This document shows positions 40,974 to 48,474 of a DNA stretch of 64,000 nt, in pieces. The position numbers and the translations under genes were made by a program. This DNA comes from Agromyces sp. Leaf222 (GTDB taxonomy: Bacteria; Actinomycetota; Actinomycetes; Actinomycetales; Microbacteriaceae): NCBI RefSeq assembly GCF_001421565.1, contig NZ_LMKQ01000001.1, positions 2,107,651 through 2,171,650 of the forward strand, in the 5' to 3' direction. The notes under the pieces were generated by a model. The model saw nothing but the letters and a program-made list of their open reading frames with translations, had not been told where the DNA came from and searched no databases. Position 1 is the first letter of the stretch; every line of letters starts with the position of its first letter.

Positions 40974-41618
40974 TCAAAGCCGTGCGAGCAATTCAGCCTT
41001 CTTCGCGGCGAATTCTTCATCAGAGAGGATTCCTGCATCACGCAGGGAAGCGAGCTTGTGCAGTTGATCAGTCACGTCTCCCTGCGGGACAGCGACGTTC
41101 GCCGCCGAGCTGGACTCGATCTGTGTCCTGGACGGGAAGCGATCCTGCACGATCCCTGACACGAGGTCGAAGGCTTTGTCGGCGAGCGACGGCGTTGCTT
41201 CCATGGGAACAGCCTCAACCGAGACCGACGCTTCGGGAACAGCGACCTTATGGGCTGCAAGAACGAGCGCGAAGTGCGTGAAGAGTGCGTCGGGAAGCTT
41301 GATCAAGGACTGCTTGCCGTCGAGCCAGTCAATGCGAACGTGGTGGTCAGGCTTTCTCGAATCGAACGCGGCGCCAACGGCCGCCGATGCAGCCTTTCCG
41401 AACCTGCCCGGTAGGGCCACTCCAGCGGCGGCCTTGCCGATCGCGCTGAAGGCTCCGTCTTTTGCTTCGATCGGAATCTCGGCCCACGCCTGAATGGTCT
41501 CGGCGGTGAGCTTTCGGCCCTTGAATCCCGTCTGGACGACGAGATCGCTTCCGAACGTCGCGGTAGCGACTGATGAGTTGAGATACGCGCCGCCCATGAC
41601 GCTACCGAAAGAGCCCAT
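40974..41618 (-). CDS. SHOCT-domain protein
   Basis: 214 residues. The last 32 residues (VTDQLHKLASLRDAGILSDE, EFAAKKAELL) are a clear SHOCT domain, a short helical C-terminal module. The N-terminal part contains glycine/alanine-rich segments (GAFSAIGKAAAGVALPG) and a strand-rich segment HHVRIDWLDGKQSLIKLPD that resembles a PH-like fold. SHOCT proteins are frequent in mobile elements, with roles unknown. Minus strand, in the island. Confidence 0.75.
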   Translation of the reverse strand: MGSFGSVMGGAYLNSSVATATFGSDLVVQTGFKGRKLTAETIQAWAEIPIEAKDGAFSAIGKAAAGVALPGRFGKAASAAVGAAFDSRKPDHHVRIDWLDGKQSLIKLPDALFTHFALVLAAHKVAVPEASVSVEAVPMEATPSLADKAFDLVSGIVQDRFPSRTQIESSSAANVAVPQGDVTDQLHKLASLRDAGILSDEEFAAKKAELLARL

Positions 41619-41733
41619 GCGCAGACTCTAGCGTTGCCTGCGGACGTGGCCTGCCGATTGGGGGTTCCGGAACTGAAGCAGCCATCACTGAAGGCGACAG
41701 ATGTTCGCGATGGCCGGCGTCGGCGTAGGTCGA

Positions 41734-42132
41734 TTACCCGCCCCAATTGACCGGCAGGACGGCCGTCGTGTGTCGGAATGGCATGAACCGAGGGAGCAAC
41801 TTTTCGAAGTTGTCGGGCTGCAGGACCACGAGAGCCCCGAGTGCTTCCAGCACGTTCTGCTTAAGGAACTTTGTCGAGCTCTCGTCCGGGCTGTACCACG
41901 AGAGCCCATCGATGGCAGGAATCGCCGACGCCTTCGCAGAGGTCAAAGCCTGATCGAAAGCAGGGGCACGGAGCGCCAAGACGACCACCATCGTTGCCTC
42001 ATCGAGCGCGTTCTCGAGATTGACAATGTTGAAGGTCATGAATCTGACGGCGGCCTCCCAGTCGGCCTGAATCAGCGTTGGAACGGAGTCAATGAACGCC
42101 TGGACGTGGGCGTGGTTCGGGCCGTAGAACAT
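41734..42132 (-). CDS. hypothetical island protein
   Basis: 132 residues (MFYGPNHAHVQAFIDSVPTL...) without membrane segments or recognised motifs. The mixed helix/strand composition, and a normal start followed on the same strand by the SHOCT gene, suggest a real gene; its low GC agrees with the island. The region between it and the SHOCT gene (41619-41733) holds nothing recognisable. Confidence 0.5.
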   Translation of the reverse strand: MFYGPNHAHVQAFIDSVPTLIQADWEAAVRFMTFNIVNLENALDEATMVVVLALRAPAFDQALTSAKASAIPAIDGLSWYSPDESSTKFLKQNVLEALGALVVLQPDNFEKLLPRFMPFRHTTAVLPVNWGG

Positions 42133-42167
42133 CCGTTGAGATTACCGCCCATCGAGAATTGTCGACA

Positions 42168-42860
42168 CTACCCGTAGATCTCGATCACGCTCGGGTCGTA
42201 GAGCTCGATCTGTGCGACCCCGTTGTAGAGAGTGATGAGGCCCTTAGTGCAGAGCGTCCTCCCGCCGTCGATGGGCTCGAGACCGCCGATGTCCCAGATG
42301 ACGATCTGGAATCGTTCGGGGTCGGGATAGTCGCGCCCGAGGTTGAGGAAGACGTCGTCGTAGTCGTTGCCGCCGCCAGCAAGCGGCCCGCAGACGCGCT
42401 GGGTTGTTCCGGCGTAGTCGCCGGCTTCATTCCAGGCGATGCCGCCGCCTGGCTGCTGAACAGCCGGAGCGTCGGGAGCGCGAGCCGCAGCATCGGCGGT
42501 GCCTGAGCACAGCCCGTCTTCGTACAGGAGCCTGATGGCATCCATGGAGATGTACTCCTCGTGGCTGGCGCACGAATCTACTCCGAAGCTCTCGGCCGAG
42601 CTCTTCATCGAGACGTACTCAGTGAGAATCTCGAACGTCTCACCGCAGTTCTCGCTCATCCACGCGTACTCGTCGTTCACATCGGTCGACGATCCCGTGC
42701 GCTCATGGGCAACGAGTGCGTCGAGCATCTCGTCGCAGCTCACCTCGGATTGGGTTGATGGGTGCGAGCTCGAGTCATAACTGCTGCATCCCGCGAGGAG
42801 GAGCAGAACAACGACGGTGAGGAGTGCGAGAAGGGGAGTCGGGCGCGGCACGGGTCTCAT
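42168..42860 (-). CDS. lipoprotein with C-terminal OB-fold-like domain
   Basis: 230 residues. Signal peptide with lipobox LAGC (Cys25). The middle part is Cys-containing (CDEMLDAL, ENCGETF, DSCASHEEY) and looks like a small helical extracellular domain. The C-terminal 85 residues (AGTTQRVCGPL, DVFLNLGRDYPDPERFQIVI, LYNGVAQIELYDPS) resemble the nucleic-acid-binding OB-fold modules found beside secreted nucleases. Anchored outside the cell membrane. Divergent from the hsdM fragment/ATPase operon. Confidence 0.75.
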   Translation of the reverse strand: MRPVPRPTPLLALLTVVVLLLLAGCSSYDSSSHPSTQSEVSCDEMLDALVAHERTGSSTDVNDEYAWMSENCGETFEILTEYVSMKSSAESFGVDSCASHEEYISMDAIRLLYEDGLCSGTADAAARAPDAPAVQQPGGGIAWNEAGDYAGTTQRVCGPLAGGGNDYDDVFLNLGRDYPDPERFQIVIWDIGGLEPIDGGRTLCTKGLITLYNGVAQIELYDPSVIEIYG

Positions 42861-43025
42861 CTTCCCGGCCCGGCCGGCGGAAGGAAGTCGCCTGACTGTT
42901 CTCGCCTGACCCCAGTTCTGGTGTCATTGCCTCCCCGCCTAACGTCCATCGGTGCGGAATGATGAACAGCAGCGGCGCATTCTTCGTCGCGCGTCAGCAT
43001 CGACCCGACCAGGAGTGCCCTACCT

Positions 43026-43259
43026 GTGGTGAACCACGTCTCCTTCATCTGGAACATCGCCGAATCCCTTCGCGGCCTGTTCAAGCCCTCCGAGTACGGG
43101 TCGGTAGTGCTGCCGTTCACCGTGCTACGCCGGCTTGATGCGGTGCTCGCGAGCACGAAGGCGCAGGTGCTTGAGGCGGCCTCGGGTCAGCCAGAGACGC
43201 TTAATAGAGTCGCCGCAGTACACGTTCATTCCGAGATCACGGGGAGGTCTGTTGTTTAG
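43026..43259 (+). pseudogene. truncated type I restriction methylase HsdM (N-terminus only)
   Basis: The first 60 or so residues (VNHVSFIWNIAESLRGLFKP, SEYGSVVLPFTVLRRLDAVL) are the characteristic start of HsdM, which normally has about 500 residues. After residue 63 the similarity ends and the frame stops at TAG 43257-43259. No SAM-binding or NPPY motif remains, so methylase activity is lost. The GTG start has AGGAG upstream. Its stop lies 5 nt past the start of the ATPase gene, so it may now act as a translational leader for that gene. Confidence 0.8.
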
Positions 43260-44553
43260 ACTCACTCGCCATCAGGCGGGTGAACTTGGTTTCGAACTTT
43301 CGTCTCAAGCGAAAGACCCGCGCGATCGCAAGGCAACCAATCGCTACACGGTCATCATCGGTGCAAACGGTAGTGGCAAGAGCAAGCTACTTCGCAGCAT
43401 CATGGAGGATCATACGAAGGCGCCGGAAGCCAGCATGTTCGGACCAGCCGATTGGTTAGACAGGAACGTACCGTCCAGGATCCTGGCACTAACGAACATG
43501 GCCGTGGACACGTTCCCGTTCTCATCAAAGAGCCCGACCTATCGATATCTCGGGCTGCGGCAGAGTACAAACTTTTCGTCGACGGGTTCATTGACGAGAG
43601 CGACCACAATCTCGATGGCTCAGTGTCTCGCGGACCGCCGTCGTGGGCCGATGCTAGAACCCGTACTCGCGCTGCTAAACGTCCACCAAGCAACGGTGGT
43701 CTTCTTTCGTGGTCGTGTCCGCGACACATTGTCTGCAAGAGAGAAGTTCAATCGTTCCCTCCCGAGGGCTCTCGGTTCGCGACATGAGCGATACCTAGCG
43801 TCAGGTTCAGACGCGGACTTCTTGTTTCTACGCCTACTGGACTACGCGAACTCCCTTCCGCCCCAGAGCGAAGTATCTCGTCTCGATTCATTTCTCGATG
43901 TCGGAGATTCATTGGGCGAAATTGCTGGCATCGCACGCGATTTCGATCTGGCTGTGAGCGATCTAGTCCAGCTTGCCCAGCGGGCTAGCCTTCTCAATGT
44001 CGAGGTCATGTTCCGCACTCCAAACCGATTCCGAACACTCGATGAGATGAGCGCTGGACAGCTTCTCCTGCTTTCGCTGATTGCTCGTCTCGCCGCGCAC
44101 ATTGAGCCCGACAGTCTGGTCTTGATCGACGAACCCGAGTCAGGCCTCCACCCGACGTGGCAGTCAGCGTTCGTGCCACTTCTGGAAGAGACGATTCCGT
44201 CCGACTTCGGTAGTCATTTCTTCATTGCAACTCACTCACCGCATGTGGTTGCGGACGGCACCGACGTCCTGGTGCCCAGTGAGCATTGGGGACTTTTTGA
44301 CGAGTTCGACGAGCCGTATTACGGGCGTTCCGTGGAAACTATCCTCTACCGAGTGTTTGGGGCTCGCGTGAGCGGGAACCAAGAGGTCCACAACGATCTT
44401 GCAATATTGATGCACTTTCTATCCAGATCAGTTGGAGAGCCACGAAGGATCGAAGGCGCATACAACCGACTGCGCGCGCTGGCAGACCCCAACACCGAAA
44501 ACATCAACTTGGTCCTGTCGAGAGTCTCAAGTCGACTGGCGGCAGACCGGTGA
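43252..44553 (+). CDS. Septu-type AAA/ABC ATPase (PtuA-like)
   Basis: About 433 residues from TTG 43252, chosen because GGGGAGG ends 4 nt upstream and the conserved-looking protein starts there. Walker A GANGSGKS (37-44), a signature-like DEMSAGQ (264-270), Walker B LVLIDEPESGLHP (289-301) and an H-loop ATHSPHV (His328) give an SMC/OLD-like ATPase with a long insertion between Walker A and the signature. No TOPRIM domain. It overlaps the HNH gene by 4 nt (GTGA), the arrangement of PtuA-PtuB in Septu antiphage systems. GC is well below the backbone. Confidence 0.78.
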   Translation: MFRLTRHQAGELGFELSSQAKDPRDRKATNRYTVIIGANGSGKSKLLRSIMEDHTKAPEASMFGPADWLDRNVPSRILALTNMAVDTFPFSSKSPTYRYLGLRQSTNFSSTGSLTRATTISMAQCLADRRRGPMLEPVLALLNVHQATVVFFRGRVRDTLSAREKFNRSLPRALGSRHERYLASGSDADFLFLRLLDYANSLPPQSEVSRLDSFLDVGDSLGEIAGIARDFDLAVSDLVQLAQRASLLNVEVMFRTPNRFRTLDEMSAGQLLLLSLIARLAAHIEPDSLVLIDEPESGLHPTWQSAFVPLLEETIPSDFGSHFFIATHSPHVVADGTDVLVPSEHWGLFDEFDEPYYGRSVETILYRVFGARVSGNQEVHNDLAILMHFLSRSVGEPRRIEGAYNRLRALADPNTENINLVLSRVSSRLAADR

Positions 44554-45188
44554 TCGGGCTCCAGAGGCCGCCTGCCGCGCTTCGTCTGGCGGCTTCAGAA
44601 CTTCAAGATGCCGCCGGCACCTTGAGGACATGGGACTCTCAAGCGAATGCGATCAAGACGTTCAAGGCGGCACTGCGCGATTGGGTGCTGAGCAATCAAG
44701 GGGAGAGGTGCGCCTATTGCCGGTTGCCACTGGGGACTTTGGGTGCTCGGCGCACACTTTCTTTGGATCACTTCGCTCACAAAGCCAAGTACTCCCAGTG
44801 GACGTTTGAAGCCCTGAACCTCCTGGGGGCGTGCAATGCATGTAACACATCGCTTAAAAAGGCGGCGGATACGGTATTGGCGGAAGGCGCGACATACGAA
44901 GGATCGACGTTTCGTATCGTTCACCCATATCTGGACGCCGTGTTGACGCATATTCAAGGCGGCTTCATGAGCGAGGAAACTGTCCCGGAGCCGCCTGAGG
45001 GACTCAGCACCAAGGGCAAGAGCACCATTGAACTCTTTGAGCTTGATGATCCGGGTCTCCTCACATCCTGGCGAAAAGAGCATGATGCCTGGACGATGCA
45101 GCGGATCTCAGAAGCGTTGAGTCCGGCGGATCTCGCGCTGCTGCTGAGGGCGGTAAGAGAAGCCGAAGGGCTGGGCCCCGAGCACTGA
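44550..45188 (+). CDS. Septu-type HNH endonuclease (PtuB-like)
   Basis: 212 residues starting at GTG 44550. A zinc-finger HNH nuclease core: C54-A-Y-C57, LDHF with D73-H74, then NLLGACNACNTSLKK with C95, C98 and N99. This CxxC...DH...CxxCN layout is that of PtuB and the retron-linked TIGR02646-type HNH proteins. In Septu the ATPase and this nuclease form one complex that degrades nucleic acid upon infection. The C-terminal half (ELFELDDPGLLTSWRKEHD) is helical. No reverse transcriptase is nearby, so a retron is unlikely. Confidence 0.78.
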   Translation: MIGLQRPPAALRLAASELQDAAGTLRTWDSQANAIKTFKAALRDWVLSNQGERCAYCRLPLGTLGARRTLSLDHFAHKAKYSQWTFEALNLLGACNACNTSLKKAADTVLAEGATYEGSTFRIVHPYLDAVLTHIQGGFMSEETVPEPPEGLSTKGKSTIELFELDDPGLLTSWRKEHDAWTMQRISEALSPADLALLLRAVREAEGLGPEH

Positions 45189-45485
45189 ATCACTTGCCTC
45201 TGAGCAAAGTGTGTAAGTTGCTCGGGCGTGACCACGAACACGAACCCCCTCGGAAGGCCAGAGATTGGCGGCCGATGGGCCACCGGTAACAACACGGTGG
45301 GAGGTGCCCGGCCAACCATCGCACGATTTCAGAATCCGGGGCTCTTTTGGGTCTGTTTTCATCCGCAGACACCTCCAACTGACGGCAATCATCGGCCCCT
45401 ACCGCGCGGCTTGATTCCCGTCCTGCCCCTATAATTACTGGCATCCACAACCAAACAGGTGCGCTCAAGCCGAGTAGCGACACTG
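45189..45485. other. right end of the island, no gene seen
   Basis: About 300 bp without a convincing reading frame. It contains the right copy of the 25-bp repeat (45338-45362), a perfect TATAAT (45430-45435) whose best upstream hexamer, TTGATT at 45411-45416, is only 13 bp away, and the GGCATCCACA decamer. It may be the remains of an attP/integrase region. Confidence 0.4.
45338..45362 (+). repeat. right copy of the 25-bp imperfect repeat near attR
   Basis: 22 of 25 bases match 40367-40391 in the same orientation; three substitutions. Confidence 0.5.
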
Positions 45486-45523
45486 GCAGGGGGTCAGGGG
45501 TTCGAGTCCCCTCAGATCCACCA
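45486..45523 (+). repeat. attR: second copy of the 38-bp tRNA-Ala 3' segment
   Basis: Exact copy of 40263-40300, including GTTCGAG T-loop and CCACCA end. The upstream sequence cannot form the 5' half of a tRNA, so this is an attachment-site remnant, not a second gene. Confidence 0.93.
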
Positions 45524-45530
45524 TCTCGTC

Positions 45531-45566
45531 ACGAATGGCCGGCACTTTCGAGTGCCCGCCATTCGT
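45531..45566 (+). terminator. original tRNA-Ala terminator, now behind attR
   Basis: ACGAATGGC/GCCATTCGT outer stem, a C-C mismatch, GGCACT/AGTGCC inner stem and TTCG tetraloop, followed by GTTT. Lying 7 bp after the attR CCA end, it probably ended the tRNA transcript before the island inserted. The rest of 45567-45652 shows nothing. Confidence 0.75.
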
Positions 45567-45652
45567 GTTTCACGGAGTTCCGGCCGCCGACACGAAGCCA
45601 CCGCTGCGCGGTTCGGCGCAATACGCCAAGCCCGGAGCAGCGGAGCGGGCGC

Positions 45653-46369
45653 TCAACGGCTCGCGGCGGCTCCATCCGTCAGCACCGAGGCCGAGGGATC
45701 GAACCCGGCGTTCGCCAGCGCATCCACGGCCTGGTCGAGGGTCTCCACGAAGAGCCCGACCGTGTGACGCGCATCCGAGAAGGCACTGCCTTCGACCCGG
45801 ATCGCGCGTCGCGCGTCCTGCTGCACCACGACGATGGTGACGCGTGCGGCCCATCCCCACCGCCTGGTCGCGGCGAAGGCTTCGGTCGGGAGCACCGTGG
45901 CCGCCCATTCGCGTACGCCGCTGCCGTAGACCAGCTCGACCCGTTCCGTGCCGGAACTCACACGTCGGAAGCCGGCGGCCGAGAAGGTCGAGGCGATGAC
46001 CTCCTGCGCTGCTGCGAGCGGGCCTTGGACGTGCACGAAGCGGCCGGGTCTGCCCATCCGGCGGGGGTCGGCCTCCGCTGCCGACCGCGCAGCCCGGCGT
46101 CGCTCGGCCTGGCGTCGTCGCAATCGGTTCAGCGCGCGCAGTCGGGTCATGAACTCGTCGTAGGCGGCCTCGTCGTCGTCGACGAAGAGTCGCTCGGACA
46201 TCGGCACTGCACGTTCGTCGTTCGAGAAGACGACCAGCCCCTCGGGGACCAGCCGAACACCCACCTCGTCCTCGCGGGGATCATGCGCGTCGTGCAGGTT
46301 GTGGCCGACGAGCTGCTCCTCGGCGATGGCTGCGCGCACCTGCTCGAGATTCACGTTTCCCCCAGACAT
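45653..46369 (-). CDS. hypothetical protein
   Basis: 238 residues, start ATG 46369 (MSGGNVNLEQVRAAIAEEQL). The N-terminal region carries acidic segments (DDDEAAYDEFMTRL) followed by a basic helix (RLRRRQAERRRAARSA); the C-terminal half alternates strands and helices. No membrane helix, signal or known motif. Codon use and GC match the backbone, so it is outside the island. Function not recognised. Confidence 0.7.
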   Translation of the reverse strand: MSGGNVNLEQVRAAIAEEQLVGHNLHDAHDPREDEVGVRLVPEGLVVFSNDERAVPMSERLFVDDDEAAYDEFMTRLRALNRLRRRQAERRRAARSAAEADPRRMGRPGRFVHVQGPLAAAQEVIASTFSAAGFRRVSSGTERVELVYGSGVREWAATVLPTEAFAATRRWGWAARVTIVVVQQDARRAIRVEGSAFSDARHTVGLFVETLDQAVDALANAGFDPSASVLTDGAAASR

Positions 46370-46517
46370 CCGATCAGGCCAGCTTGGCAGAGCTGCAGCG
46401 TCTTGCACGCCGCGGCGGATGCCCGCGCACGGCCGACGCCCGAGCCGTGTGAGACTGGATCGACGTCACACGCGCGGAATCGCTCATGGAGTCGTCGTGC
46501 AGGAGGCAGACGGCGAG

Positions 46518-46910
46518 ATGACGACAGACGCGAACCCCGAGGCGCCGCGACGGCCGCGCGCGCCGACGCGAGCCCAGTCCATCCTCGGCGCGGCGATCGT
46601 CCTCGTCGTCGGCCTCCTCCTCATGGCGGGTGCGATCTGGATCCACGTCCGTACCGGCGGCGACCCGAACGCCCTCGTCGGCACCGGGTCCGGCCGCAGT
46701 GGCGGTAGGGCTCCCGCATGGTTCGGCATCGCCCTGCTCAGCGTGCTCGCGGTGATCGCGACCGCACTCGCGATCTTCACAGCGGTCGTCGGATGGCGAG
46801 CAGCCGCAGCGGCGGACCGTGCACAGGCCGACATCGCACCGCCCGCTGGCGCCCATCCCGATCGCGTCACGGCCCCAGGGTCGGCGCGATCCAGCCGAAG
46901 AAGACGATGA
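46518..46910 (+). CDS. two-helix membrane protein
   Basis: 130 residues with a Pro/Arg-rich N-terminus, two membrane helices (ILGAAIVLVVGLLLMAGAIW and WFGIALLSVLAVIATALAIF) separated by a Gly-rich loop, and a basic tail RSSRRRR. AGGAGG lies 11 nt upstream of the ATG, a rather long spacing. The 3' end overlaps an opposite small gene by 44 nt. No function recognised. Confidence 0.6.
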   Translation: MTTDANPEAPRRPRAPTRAQSILGAAIVLVVGLLLMAGAIWIHVRTGGDPNALVGTGSGRSGGRAPAWFGIALLSVLAVIATALAIFTAVVGWRAAAAADRAQADIAPPAGAHPDRVTAPGSARSSRRRR

Positions 46911-46986
46911 GCACGACCAGGCCCACGACCAGCAGGGCGCACAGCGCGATGGCGGCGGGCAGATTCGGCGTTCGTCGGTCGTTCAT
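46867..46986 (-). CDS. 39-residue small membrane protein
   Basis: ATG at 46986 on the minus strand gives a 39-residue peptide: MNDRRTPNLPAAIAL, then a strongly hydrophobic run (CALLVVGLVVLIVFFGWI) and APTLGP before TGA. A basic N-terminus plus one helix suggests a single-pass, N-in micropeptide. It overlaps the 3' end of the opposite two-helix gene (46867-46910). The hydrophobic pattern is unlikely to be an antisense accident, but conservation was not tested. Confidence 0.5.
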   Translation of the reverse strand: MNDRRTPNLPAAIALCALLVVGLVVLIVFFGWIAPTLGP

Positions 46987-47168
46987 CCGGCAAACCTAGC
47001 CGTTCGCCGTACCTGCACTCGGCTCAGAACAGCACAGCACCGCTCGATTCAGCCAGCTCACTCGGCACGCGCGCCGCCGAGCCGGGCGTGCCGCTTCCCG
47101 CGGACGCCCGAGCACGGCAGAATCGGCACCGACGGCAGGCGGCGGCGCCGCCGGGAAGGCGGGGGTGC

Positions 47169-47807
47169 ATGGAACGCGCACGGACGGAGCGTGGCCTCGA
47201 CCGCCTCGTGAACTTCTCGGATGCGACGGTCGCGATCGCGATCACGCTGCTGATCCTGCCGCTGGTCGACCTCGCGGGTGAGCTCGACGACGAGTCCTTC
47301 GCCACCTTCGCCGGCGAGAACCTCGGTGCGTTCGTGGCGTTCATCGTCACCTTCGCGGTGATCGGGCGGTTCTGGCTGATCCACCACCGGGTGTTCGAGT
47401 ACGTGCGGGACTACTCGATCGAGCTCATCTGGTGCAACATGCTCTGGCTGGCGAGCATCGTCTTCCTCCCGTTCGCGGCGAACGCGGTCTCGTCGCCAAC
47501 CGTCGCGAACGGCAGTTTCGATGCGCTCTACATCGGCACGATGTTCGTCACCACGGGGGCGATGCTCCTCATGGACCTGGAGCTGCGTCGGCATCCGGAG
47601 TTGCTCGTCGAGGGCGCGCTCGACGAGATCGACCTCAGCCGCTCGGTCGGCGTCCTCGTCGTGCTCGTCGTCGCGGGCGTGCTCGCGTACCTCGTGCCCG
47701 TGGTCGGCATGTTGTGGGTGCTGCTGCTCTTCGCCGCGCCGATCGTGTCCGGTCTGGCCGTGCGCCTGTTCCCTGCGCTTCGTGGAGCCGGGAAATCAGC
47801 CCCGTGA
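47169..47807 (+). CDS. TMEM175-family (DUF1211) potassium channel-like protein
   Basis: 212 residues, six hydrophobic segments. The hallmark R-x-x-x-FSD motif of the first helix appears as RLVNFSDATVAIAITLLIL (residues 11-29). Bacterial TMEM175 proteins are tetrameric K+-permeable channels. The start ATG 47169 is preferred over an upstream in-frame start that would add an Arg-rich tail. The 182 bp before it hold GC-rich inverted repeats only. Confidence 0.85.
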   Translation: MERARTERGLDRLVNFSDATVAIAITLLILPLVDLAGELDDESFATFAGENLGAFVAFIVTFAVIGRFWLIHHRVFEYVRDYSIELIWCNMLWLASIVFLPFAANAVSSPTVANGSFDALYIGTMFVTTGAMLLMDLELRRHPELLVEGALDEIDLSRSVGVLVVLVVAGVLAYLVPVVGMLWVLLLFAAPIVSGLAVRLFPALRGAGKSAP

Positions 47808-47834
47808 GCGGATGCCGCTGCACGGCGCGGTTCC

Positions 47835-47863
47835 TTGACCCCCCTAGGGGCGGGGCACACAAT
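47835..47863 (+). promoter_or_regulatory. promoter TTGACC-17-CACAAT
   Basis: TTGACC at 47835-47840, 17-bp spacer, CACAAT at 47858-47863, 36 bp before the next ATG. The spacer begins with the palindrome CCCCTAGGGG (47841-47850), which could be a regulator site. Confidence 0.6.
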
Positions 47864-47898
47864 TGGGTGTTGGACTACGCAGGGGAGCAGGGGAGAGC

Positions 47899-48414
47899 AT
47901 GAGCGACGCGAACACTCGTCCGATCTACGGCCAGGAGGACCCGCTCGGAGGTCACGCCCCCGAAGCGGTCGAGTCGGCGGAGCCCGACGAGGTCGTCGAG
48001 CCCGACGCCGTTCCCGCCGATCCCGAGCGTCGCTCCTGGAGTCGCGACCTGCGCTTCATGCTCGTCGTGCTGGCCGCGATCGCGGCGCTGTTCCTCGCGT
48101 TCGCGCTGCTCATCGCCTTCAGCCCGACCGGTGCGGCGATCAGTGCGCTGGCCGTCATCGCCGCGCCGATCGCGACGATGGTCGCCGCCTACTACGGCAT
48201 CTCACTCGCACTCAGGCAGGTCGCCGATGCACGCAACGCCGCGGTCACCGCCGAGGCGCGTGCCCGCGCCGCCGAGGCGAGCGCACACGAATCCGACGCC
48301 TGGGCCGCCCAGATGGAGTCCGGCCTCCGCGTCGCCGTCTCGAAGCTGAAGGGCGCCGGAGTCAGCACGAGCGACGTCGAACGAGCCGCCGGCACGCCCG
48401 ACGAGTTCTTCTGA
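47899..48414 (+). CDS. membrane protein with acidic N-terminus and helical C-terminus
   Basis: 171 residues: acidic Pro/Glu-rich first 50 residues, two membrane helices (MLVVLAAIAALFLAFALLIAF and ISALAVIAAPIATMVAAYYG), then an Ala-rich helix (ARAAEASAHESDAWAAQM) likely forming a coiled coil. The start ATG 47899 has AGGGGAGCAGGGGAGAGC upstream. Function unknown. Confidence 0.7.
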   Translation: MSDANTRPIYGQEDPLGGHAPEAVESAEPDEVVEPDAVPADPERRSWSRDLRFMLVVLAAIAALFLAFALLIAFSPTGAAISALAVIAAPIATMVAAYYGISLALRQVADARNAAVTAEARARAAEASAHESDAWAAQMESGLRVAVSKLKGAGVSTSDVERAAGTPDEFF

Positions 48415-48474
48415 TCGGCTGCGGTCGCTGACCGACGGCGACACGAAGAGCGAACGCGGAGGGCGGCAGGCGAC

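Larger units (their letters stand above)
40263..45523. mobile_element. tRNA-Ala genomic island (about 5.2 kb), integrase missing
   Basis: Bounded by the 38-bp repeats, the island has an AT-richer composition (roughly 55-60% GC by eye against about 70% outside) and contents foreign to the backbone. In order it carries a U-tract terminator, an excisionase-like HTH protein, a frameshifted gene remnant, a SHOCT protein, a hypothetical protein, an OB-fold lipoprotein, an hsdM fragment and an ATPase-HNH pair of Septu type. I find no integrase or recombinase, so it is probably a decayed or non-autonomous element. Confidence 0.9.

Noticed and set aside
42562..42758. Short plus-strand frames opposite the island lipoprotein
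   Set aside because: Opposite a lipoprotein with clear signal peptide; no independent start signals.
43135..43251. N-terminal extension of the ATPase upstream of 43252
   Set aside because: This stretch encodes the hsdM stump in another frame; the extension is Arg-rich and has no ribosome site.
43252..45188. Retron of the Ec78 type
   Set aside because: ATPase and HNH genes fit, but no reverse transcriptase or msr/msd-like inverted repeats are found upstream.
45486..45523. Second tRNA-Ala gene
   Set aside because: Only the 3' 38 bases are present; upstream sequence cannot form acceptor, D-arm or the anticodon 5' stem. It is attR.
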